This document shows positions 58,253-64,000 of a stretch of 64,000 nucleotides of DNA, piece by piece (the first letter of the stretch is position 1; each line of letters begins with the position of its first letter). The position numbers and the translations under genes are program-made. Origin of the DNA: Chloroflexota bacterium (GTDB lineage: Bacteria; Chloroflexota; Limnocylindria; QHBO01); contig JBBDXT010000004.1 of NCBI GenBank assembly GCA_040902225.1, forward strand, positions 934,309-998,308. The letters run 5' to 3'. The notes below the pieces were generated by a model, which saw only the letters and a list, made by a program, of their open reading frames with translations, was not told the DNA's origin and searched no databases.

Positions 58253-58335
58253 GCGGCGCTCGAGGCTCCTCCATATGGGGATCGCGGGGGGCTGATTCTA
58301 CCCGGCGGGATCGATCTGCCGGTCACCCGCGGGTC

Positions 58336-58695
58336 TCAGCCGGGTCTGCGACCCGAGAGCCGCCGACGGCCCGGCTGCCGGTAGCGAACCTCCAGCAGCG
58401 GCCAGAGATCGGAGACCAGAACCCGGTAGTCTCCGCCAACGACGGTCGCGCGCAGGCGTCCCGTCCGAATCAGGCGCCGCACGTGCTCAGGGTGGAAGCC
58501 GAGGATGATCGCCACCTGCCGCGTGCCAACCACCAGCGCCTCGGGGTCGACCTCGGCCGACGGATCCATGCCAGCCATCGCGACCGCCATCGCCTTGGCC
58601 CGATCCGCGGTCAGCGCCACCGCCTCAGGCTCGGAGCGTCGCATCGCGCTGGCCATCGCGGCGGCCAGTCGCTCGCGCAGATCGCCGACCTTCAT
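58336..58695 (-). CDS. Excisionase-type helix-turn-helix protein
   Basis: A 119-residue protein. The N-terminal half is an Ala-rich helix (MKVGDLRERLAAAMASAMRR). The C-terminal half carries a MerR/excisionase-type winged helix: VVGTRQVAIILGFHPEHVRR, then LIRTGRLRATVVGGDYRVL and a Leu/Arg tail. Such domains bind DNA as small regulators. Last gene of the glyS-NTF2-TPR-HTH set, overlapping the TPR stop by 4 bp, so it may not be an element-borne excisionase. Targets unknown. Confidence 0.8.
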   Translation of the reverse strand: MKVGDLRERLAAAMASAMRRSEPEAVALTADRAKAMAVAMAGMDPSAEVDPEALVVGTRQVAIILGFHPEHVRRLIRTGRLRATVVGGDYRVLVSDLWPLLEVRYRQPGRRRLSGRRPG

Positions 58696-59420
58696 CGCAC
58701 CCGCAGCCAGCCGCGTCGCAGGGCGAACGCAAAGACACCGGTCGACAAGGCCAGCAGGCGGCCGAGCCAGCCGGCTCGAGGCCGGTAGAGAGATCTGGCC
58801 TTGGCGATGATCCGCCCTCGGTCGCGGCCAGAGAGCTCATCGGCCAGGGCGCGGAATTCGCCGAAGGCAGCCGACTCACGCGCGGCCAGCCACAGGGCAT
58901 CGGCCACTGCCTCTCGCGCGGTGGCGTCCCCGGGCCGCAGGTCGGCTGCGCGCGTTGCTGCCGGGAGTGCTGCCGCGGCATCGCCGAGGTGAATCAGGCC
59001 GCGGGCCAGGGCGAGCTGGGCGTCGAAGTTGCCAGGATCGAGGCGGACGGCGCGACGCGCCGCCTCCACTCCCTTTCCCGCCTCGGCCGCCTCGATCCGC
59101 TCGGCTGCCTCCGCCACCGTCCAGGCCACCTGGCGGGGGTCGCGGCGTGCCAGGCGGGCGTATTCGGCCGCCGCGTCCGCATGCTCTCCCCGCTGGGACT
59201 GGATCTCGGCCAGCAGCTCGCGGTAGCGGACCTCGTCGGGGTCGAGACGGACCGCGTCCATGGCGTCGGCCTCCGCCTCCTCGAGCCGGCCGAGCGCAAG
59301 CAGGGCCCGTGCCCGTGCCTCGTGCGCCGCGTCGTCGCCCGGCCGCTCGGCCAGGACGGCGTCGGCGCTACGGACGATCTCCTGCTGATCTAGGACGGAG
59401 GGAGGCGATTCCCCGTTCAC
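58692..59420 (-). CDS. Tetratricopeptide-repeat protein, C-terminally membrane-anchored
   Basis: A GTG at 59420 overlapping the previous stop by 4 bp (GTGA) starts a 242-residue protein. It contains several TPR units, such as AHEARARALLALGRLEEAEA, RYRELLAEIQSQRGEHADAA and FDAQLALARGLIHLGDAAAA. A basic segment and a C-terminal hydrophobic stretch (WLGRLLALSTGVFAFALRRG) could attach it to the membrane. TPRs mediate protein contacts; the partners are not evident. Tight coupling to an NTF2-like and an HTH gene suggests a shared unit. Confidence 0.85.
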   Translation of the reverse strand: MNGESPPSVLDQQEIVRSADAVLAERPGDDAAHEARARALLALGRLEEAEADAMDAVRLDPDEVRYRELLAEIQSQRGEHADAAAEYARLARRDPRQVAWTVAEAAERIEAAEAGKGVEAARRAVRLDPGNFDAQLALARGLIHLGDAAAALPAATRAADLRPGDATAREAVADALWLAARESAAFGEFRALADELSGRDRGRIIAKARSLYRPRAGWLGRLLALSTGVFAFALRRGWLRVR

Positions 59421-59836
59421 TCGACCACGACTTCCGTCGGGGCGTAGCGCGATGTCATCAGCCGCATGACGCGCCACTTGCCCGCATCCAGGCGCCACGT
59501 GTACGCCAGTCGCCCGTAGACCCGCTCGACAAGGTGCTCCCGGCGCGACCGACGCGTCTCGATGAACGAGCCGACGACGGCCGCGAGGGGCCCCTCGACT
59601 GCAACCAGGTCATACATCGGCTCGAACGAGATTGTCTCGAACCCCGCCACGAACTCGGCGAACGCCTCGCCGATCGCCTCGGGCCCGGCGATCGCCGGCT
59701 GCTCCGGCCAAAGGAGCTGTGCGTCGTCCGCGAAGCAGCCCGCCAGCGCCGCACCAGCGTCGTGCCGGAACAGATCGTCGAAGGCGCGCTGTGCGGCCTC
59801 GAGCTGGATCCGCGATCCTTGCGACCCGGTTCCCAT
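59417..59836 (-). CDS. NTF2/SnoaL-like protein
   Basis: A 139-residue protein from the ATG at 59836 (4 bp after the glyS stop). The cone-shaped SnoaL fold is suggested by LEAAQRAFDDLFRHDAGAAL, then GCFADDAQLLWPEQPAIAGP, EAIGEAFAEFVAGFETISFE and the paired strands AAVVGSFIETRRSRREHLVE and YGRLAYTWRLDAGKWRVMRL. No catalytic residues are diagnostic. Third NTF2-like gene in the window, but this one is in a core operon and intact. Confidence 0.82.
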   Translation of the reverse strand: MGTGSQGSRIQLEAAQRAFDDLFRHDAGAALAGCFADDAQLLWPEQPAIAGPEAIGEAFAEFVAGFETISFEPMYDLVAVEGPLAAVVGSFIETRRSRREHLVERVYGRLAYTWRLDAGKWRVMRLMTSRYAPTEVVVE

Positions 59837-59840
59837 CGGC

Positions 59841-61208
59841 TCAGTCTGCGGCCGCGGGCCCACGCTCGGTACCCTGCCAGGCAGCGCCGGCCACCAGGGA
59901 TGCAAGGCGCTCCGGAAGGGCACTCATCACCACCCGCTGCTGCGTCATCGAATCGCGCTCGCGGATGGTCGCGGCGCCGTCGGCAAGGGTCTCCACGTCG
60001 ACCGTCACGCAGAACGGCGTGCCGATCTCGTCCTGGCGGCGATACAGCTTGCCGATGCTGGCGGTGTCGTCGTAGGTGGCGGGCATGCGCAGCTTCAGGT
60101 CGCCGGCCAGGCGCTGTCCCAGCTCGACCAGCTCGGGCCGGTTGCGGAGGAGCGGCATGACCGCGACCCTGATCGGCGCCAGCGACGGGCGAAGGTGCAG
60201 CACCACCCGCTTCTCGCCCTCGACCTGCTGCTCCTCGTAGCCGTCGAGCAGGACGGTGAGCAGCGCACGATCCACCCCCATCGCCGGCTCGATCACGTAC
60301 GGCGTGACGTGCTCGCCGCTCGCCTCGTCGAAGATGGACAGCGACTTGCCGGACGCCGCGGCGTGCGCCTTGAGGTCGTAGTCGGTCCGGTCGGCGACCC
60401 CCTCCAGCTCGGACCAGCCCATCGGGAATGCGTATTCGATGTCGGTCGTCTGGCGGCTGTAGTGCGACAGCTCGTCCGGATCGTGCGGCCGCAGCCGGAG
60501 ACGGTCGGCACCGACCCCCATCGCATCGGTCCACCAGCGCAGGCGCTCCTCGACCCAGTAGGCGAACCACTCGTCCTCCTGCGAGGGATGGACGAAGAAC
60601 TCCATCTCCATCTGCTCGAACTCGCGGTCGCGGAAGATGAAGTTGCCGGGTGTGATCTCGTTGCGGAAGCTTTTCCCGATCTGGGCGATCCCGAACGGCA
60701 GCTTCCTGCGCGCGGTGGTGGCCACGTTCGCGAAGTTGACGAAGATCCCCTGGGCCGTCTCCGGGCGCAGGTAGGCGACCGATGCCGACTCCTCGAGCGG
60801 GCCGACGTGGGTCTGGAACATCAGGTTGAACTGGCGCGCCTCGGTCAGGGTGCCACGGTTGCCGCAGTTGGGGCAGGCGATCTCCAAGGGCGGCCCCTTG
60901 AGATCGTCAGCGCGGAAGCGGAGCTTGCAGTTGCGGCAGTCCACCATGGGGTCGCTGAAGCCGGCGACGTGACCGGAGACCTCCCACACCCGCGGGTTCA
61001 TCACGATCGCCGCGTCGAGCCCCACGATGTCGTCACGCAGCTGGACCATGTGCCGCCACCAGGCCGCCTTGACATTGTTCTTGAGCTCGACGCCGAGCGG
61101 TCCGTAGTCCCAGAAGCCACCCATCCCGCCATAGATCTCGCTCGACGGGAAGACGAACCCGCGGCGCTTGGCGAGACTGACGATGACTTCCATGTTCGGC
61201 GCGGGCAT
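59841..61208 (-). CDS. glyS: Glycine--tRNA ligase (single-chain, homodimeric type)
   Basis: Class II aminoacyl-tRNA synthetase of 455 aa, alpha2 type as in Gram-positives and archaea. It has the N-terminal VIVSLAKRRGFVFPSSEIYG and GGMGGFWDYGPLGVELKNNV (motif 1 region), then a Cys-rich insert CRNCKLRFRADDLKG with CPNCGNRG. Motif 2 is GIAQIGKSFRNEITPGNFIF with FRDREFEQMEMEFFV, and motif 3 is VIEPAMGVDRALLTVLLDGY. A C-terminal anticodon-binding domain closes it. Heads the operon with the NTF2, TPR and HTH genes. Confidence 0.97.
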   Translation of the reverse strand: MPAPNMEVIVSLAKRRGFVFPSSEIYGGMGGFWDYGPLGVELKNNVKAAWWRHMVQLRDDIVGLDAAIVMNPRVWEVSGHVAGFSDPMVDCRNCKLRFRADDLKGPPLEIACPNCGNRGTLTEARQFNLMFQTHVGPLEESASVAYLRPETAQGIFVNFANVATTARRKLPFGIAQIGKSFRNEITPGNFIFRDREFEQMEMEFFVHPSQEDEWFAYWVEERLRWWTDAMGVGADRLRLRPHDPDELSHYSRQTTDIEYAFPMGWSELEGVADRTDYDLKAHAAASGKSLSIFDEASGEHVTPYVIEPAMGVDRALLTVLLDGYEEQQVEGEKRVVLHLRPSLAPIRVAVMPLLRNRPELVELGQRLAGDLKLRMPATYDDTASIGKLYRRQDEIGTPFCVTVDVETLADGAATIRERDSMTQQRVVMSALPERLASLVAGAAWQGTERGPAAAD

Positions 61209-61292
61209 GCCGGCGAGTCTAGCGCAGCCGATCAGCTCGCCCGCCCGGCTCGGTCATGGGCGGGTGGCCTCGTCTGGCTGGTCGGGGGAGGG

Positions 61293-62078
61293 CTAGGCCG
61301 GCGCAGCGACCCCTCGCAGCGCGACCTCGTCGAGGAAATCGCGGCTGCGCAGCTCGCGTTCGAGGACGGCAGACACGCTCGCATGCAAGAGATGCTCGAC
61401 CTCGCGCTGCGTGACGCCCGGCACACGCAGCCGCAGCACCTCTGTCAGCGGGGAGCGCTGGAGGTGACGCATCACCTTCAGGGCCGCCGCGGAGATCTGC
61501 TGCGTCCCGAGCGCGTCGTGCGAGCACTCGGGGCCGACGACCCCACCTGCCACCGGGGAGTAGGCATTTCCGTTTGGCTCGATCTCGACGCCGCAATCGA
61601 GGCATTGCCCGAGCTCTGGCCGGAAGCCCATCGCCTCGAGCAGGTGCAGCTCGAACCAGCGCGCCACGATCGCGCGCGAGACCGCGGCAGGGGCGGCGTC
61701 GAGCGCCGCCAGCGCCTGGGCCAGGAGCTCGAAGGCCTGGTGCGATTCGGCCGATCCCTCGCAGAAGCGATCGGCCAGCTCCACGACGTACCAGGCCGCC
61801 GCGGTCGAGTGCAGGTCGTCACGCAGGCCCAGGTGCGGGTCCTCGAGCGAGGCCTGGGTGACCACGTCGAAAGTCCGTCCCACGGCCAGCACCAGGTGCA
61901 CGTCGCTGAACGGCTCCAGTCCGCCGCCGAGCCGGGAGCGTGGCCGGCGGATCCCCTTGGCGATCACGCGCAGCTTGCCCAGGCGCGGCGTCAGGACCGT
62001 CAGCACTCGATCGGCCTCGCCGAGGTCCATGCTGCGCAGCACGATCGCCTCGGTCTTGTAGAGGCGGGCTCGGCTCAC
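61293..62078 (-). CDS. recO: DNA repair protein RecO
   Basis: Recombination mediator of 261 aa that loads RecA with RecR. The N-terminal OB-fold begins [20 protein letters not shown] and includes [20 protein letters not shown] and [15 protein letters not shown]. The helical C-terminal domain keeps the zinc ligands in LGQCLDCG and one in VGPECSHD (a fourth is not clear). The GTG at 62078 is the conserved family start; the longer frame reads antisense to the prenyl synthase. It ends 84 bp before the glyS start. Confidence 0.93.
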   Translation of the reverse strand: MSRARLYKTEAIVLRSMDLGEADRVLTVLTPRLGKLRVIAKGIRRPRSRLGGGLEPFSDVHLVLAVGRTFDVVTQASLEDPHLGLRDDLHSTAAAWYVVELADRFCEGSAESHQAFELLAQALAALDAAPAAVSRAIVARWFELHLLEAMGFRPELGQCLDCGVEIEPNGNAYSPVAGGVVGPECSHDALGTQQISAAALKVMRHLQRSPLTEVLRLRVPGVTQREVEHLLHASVSAVLERELRSRDFLDEVALRGVAAPA

Positions 62079-62117
62079 CGGCGCATCGACCTCGGGTACC
62101 CTTGGGGCGTGGACGCC

Positions 62118-63167
62118 ATGAGCCAGTTTAACGACCTGCTGGTCGAGATCGAGACGGAGATGCGTTCCGTCATCGGCGAGCACGATGGGCGCGCCCGTCC
62201 CCTGTACGAGATGCTTGGCTACCACCTCGGGCTCGACCAGATGGAGGGGCCGCGCGGCAAGCGGCTGCGCCCGCTGCTGGGCCTGCTCGCCTTCAAGTCC
62301 CTCGGCGGCGAGTATCGCAAGGCGCTCCCCGCGGCCGCCGCGGTCGAGCTCGGGCACAACTTCAGCCTGGTCCACGACGACATCGAGGATTCCGATCGCG
62401 AGCGACGCCACCGGCCAACCCTCTGGGCGCTGTGGGGCGTGCCGCTCGCGATCAACGCCGGGGATGCGCTCTTCGCGCTGTCGCGCCTTGCTCTGTATCG
62501 GCTGATGAAGGAGGAGGAGTACGAGCCGCAGAAGCTCCTCGACGTGATGCGCGTCTACGACGAGACCTGCCTGGCGCTGTGCGAGGGCCAGTACCTGGAC
62601 ATCAGCTTCGAGCGCCGCACCGATGTGACCGTCGACGAATACCTCGAGATGATCTCCAAGAAGACCGCCGCCCTGATCGGCGCCTCAATCGAGACCAGCG
62701 CGATGATGGCCAGCGACGACCAGGACGTCATCGATGCCTACCATCGGCTCGGGCGCGATCTCGGCATGGCCTTCCAGATCGCCGATGACCTGAAGGGCAG
62801 CTTCTGGGCCAGCGCCGACTCGGGGAAGGCGGCGGCGGGCGACATCCGCAAGCGCAAAAAGACCTATCCGGTGGTGTGGGCGATGCGGAACGCAGCCGCG
62901 GAGGACGTGGCGCGCCTGATCGCGATCTACCAGCCGGTGATCCGGGCCACGGATGGCTCCGGCCCACCGGACGGCGACATGCCGATGTCGGAGGGCCTGA
63001 CCGAGGAGGTGCTGGAGATCCTGGAGCGCTCCGGCGCTCGGGAGGCCACCGAGCAGGAGGCCCGCCGCTACCGGGACCTGGCGCTGGTGGAGGCACGATC
63101 GCTTCCGGTGCCGGCGGAGCGCGTCGAGGACCTGCGCATGCTCGTCGAGAGCATGATCAGCGCCTAA
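62118..63167 (+). CDS. Polyprenyl diphosphate synthase
   Basis: All-trans prenyl diphosphate synthase of 349 aa (GGPP/polyprenyl type). It begins [20 protein letters not shown], has [16 protein letters not shown] and the first Asp-rich motif [16 protein letters not shown], then [24 protein letters not shown] and the second Asp-rich motif [13 protein letters not shown]. It condenses isopentenyl diphosphate into chains for quinones, carotenoids or undecaprenyl carriers; chain length cannot be read with confidence. The GTG at 62109 could add three residues. Divergent from recO and convergent with the CNNM gene. Confidence 0.92.
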   Translation: MSQFNDLLVEIETEMRSVIGEHDGRARPLYEMLGYHLGLDQMEGPRGKRLRPLLGLLAFKSLGGEYRKALPAAAAVELGHNFSLVHDDIEDSDRERRHRPTLWALWGVPLAINAGDALFALSRLALYRLMKEEEYEPQKLLDVMRVYDETCLALCEGQYLDISFERRTDVTVDEYLEMISKKTAALIGASIETSAMMASDDQDVIDAYHRLGRDLGMAFQIADDLKGSFWASADSGKAAAGDIRKRKKTYPVVWAMRNAAAEDVARLIAIYQPVIRATDGSGPPDGDMPMSEGLTEEVLEILERSGAREATEQEARRYRDLALVEARSLPVPAERVEDLRMLVESMISA

Positions 63168-64000
63168 TCGGCGTCGGCGGCCGCCAGCTCCTCGATCGCT
63201 GACTCCGGCTGGCGGGGGCGCGTGGCGATCACCTTGGCGATGCGTCGCGGCTCGGCGGTCTCGACCGTCAGCGTCACGTCCCGGAACGGCACCACCGCCC
63301 CCGGCAGCGGGATGCGGCCGACGCGGTGCACGATGTACCCGCCGACCGTGTCGTATTCGTCCTCGTCCTCCTCCTCGGTGTCGGAGAGCTCGAACAGGTC
63401 GCGCAGGTCGTCCATGCTGACCCGCCCGTCGACCCGGAACGCGATCTTGTCGTCCTCCTCCAGCGCCTCGACCAGCGACTCCTCGCTGTCGTACTCGTCC
63501 TGGATCTCGCCCACGATCTCCTCGACCACGTCCTCCATGGTGATCAGGCCGGCCGTGCCGCCGTACTCGTCCACCACGATCGCGATGTGTCGCTTGTCAA
63601 CGCGCATCTCGTGCAGCAGCTCGTCGACCGGCTTGGTCTCCGGCACGTAGGCGGCGGGACGCGCCAGCGCGCGGACGTCGATCTCGGATGACGGCGCGGC
63701 GCCGGGCCGCAGGAACGGCAGCAGATCCTTGGCGTAGAGGATCCCGACGATGTTGTCGAGGTTCTCCTCGTAGACCGGCACCCGCGAATGCCCGGCGCGG
63801 ACGATCATGTCGAGCACCTCGTCGATCGGGTCGTGGACCTCGACCGCGCGGATGCCGATGCGCGGAACCATCACCTGGTGAACCTTCGTCTCCGCCAACT
63901 CGATGACCCCGTGGATCATCTCCTTCTCTTCCTCTTCGATGCCGCCCTGCTCGCTGCCGGTCTCGACCAGCATCTTCAGCTCCTCGGTCGAGAGGTAGCC
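63164..64000 (-). CDS. CNNM/hemolysin-C family protein with CBS domains, C-terminal part
   Basis: The frame is open to the right window edge, reading GYLSTEELKMLVETGSEQGG and then EEEEKEMIHGVIELAETKVH, the usual link region after the membrane domain of CNNM/CorC/HlyC proteins. Two CBS motifs follow (VMVPRIGIRAVEVHDPIDEV, then SRVPVYEENLDNIVGILYAK; and IAIVVDEYGGTAGLITMEDV). The C-terminal transporter-associated (CorC_HlyC) domain begins near FRVDGRVSMDDLRDLFEL. Members handle Mg2+ or Co2+ efflux. The N-terminal membrane helices lie beyond the window. Its stop overlaps the prenyl synthase stop. Confidence 0.93.
   Translation of the reverse strand, partial: GYLSTEELKMLVETGSEQGGIEEEEKEMIHGVIELAETKVHQVMVPRIGIRAVEVHDPIDEVLDMIVRAGHSRVPVYEENLDNIVGILYAKDLLPFLRPGAAPSSEIDVRALARPAAYVPETKPVDELLHEMRVDKRHIAIVVDEYGGTAGLITMEDVVEEIVGEIQDEYDSEESLVEALEEDDKIAFRVDGRVSMDDLRDLFELSDTEEEDEDEYDTVGGYIVHRVGRIPLPGAVVPFRDVTLTVETAEPRRIAKVIATRPRQPESAIEELAAADAD

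Noticed and set aside
59562-63167. A 1201-codon open frame on the plus strand
   Set aside because: Only the last 349 codons (from 62118) are a real protein, the prenyl synthase. The rest is antisense to glyS and recO, without domains, a product of high GC and stop-codon avoidance.

Overview
The window is high-GC DNA from a bacterial chromosome. Three things suggest a member of the Chloroflexota, perhaps of the Limnocylindria type: the gene set (a division/cell-wall cluster with the small basic protein gene sbp, a three-gene succinate dehydrogenase with one large membrane subunit, an NAD-type isocitrate dehydrogenase and a propionyl-CoA route), the high GC content, and the Cys-module protein beside the cluster. 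This is inference from protein character and gene order; no 16S gene is present.

Layout. (1) 1-580: truncated MFS transporter and tRNA-Val. (2) 620-18040: a dcw cluster read right to left: mraZ, rsmH, an unrecognised 69-aa gene, ftsL, ftsI, murF, mraY, murD, ftsW, murG, murB, ddl, ftsQ, sbp, ftsA, ftsZ, yggS, yggT. It starts from a sigma-70-like promoter with a four-repeat MraZ operator. murC and murE are absent. (3) 18139-19884: a Cys-module membrane protein, a small Cys protein and the RNase P RNA. (4) 19896-32579: central carbon metabolism. It holds rnhA, sdhCAB, icd and sucCD, then methylmalonyl-CoA epimerase, methylmalonyl-CoA mutase and a biotin-dependent propionyl-CoA-type carboxylase. 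Together these feed propionyl-CoA into succinyl-CoA and the TCA cycle. (5) 32598-36548: a CAT-anticodon tRNA, chromosomal parAB with three 16-bp palindromes that may be unusual parS sites, and small unknown genes.

(6) 36.6-49.9 kb: accessory DNA. The 3' part of tRNA-Asn is repeated at 36595 and 44099, and the intact tRNA-Asn is at 49920-49994. This is what tandem integration of two elements at the tRNA 3' end leaves behind. The only integrase, next to the intact tRNA, has lost its N-terminal half. Cargo includes an alpha/beta hydrolase, small stress-type enzymes, NTF2-like proteins, an FAD oxidase with a Crp-type regulator, a peroxiredoxin, an IS1-like remnant and a three-gene membrane/Asp-box set. 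Paired 12-bp-spaced direct repeats flank the attachment cores.

(7) 50077-64000: core genes again. They are rpoD with a histone-H1-like N-terminal repeat, dnaG, a divergent sigma/anti-sigma pair, pyruvate phosphate dikinase, a compact glyS/NTF2/TPR/HTH operon, recO, a polyprenyl diphosphate synthase and a truncated CNNM/CBS-domain protein. No CRISPR array, complete prophage or intact insertion sequence was seen.
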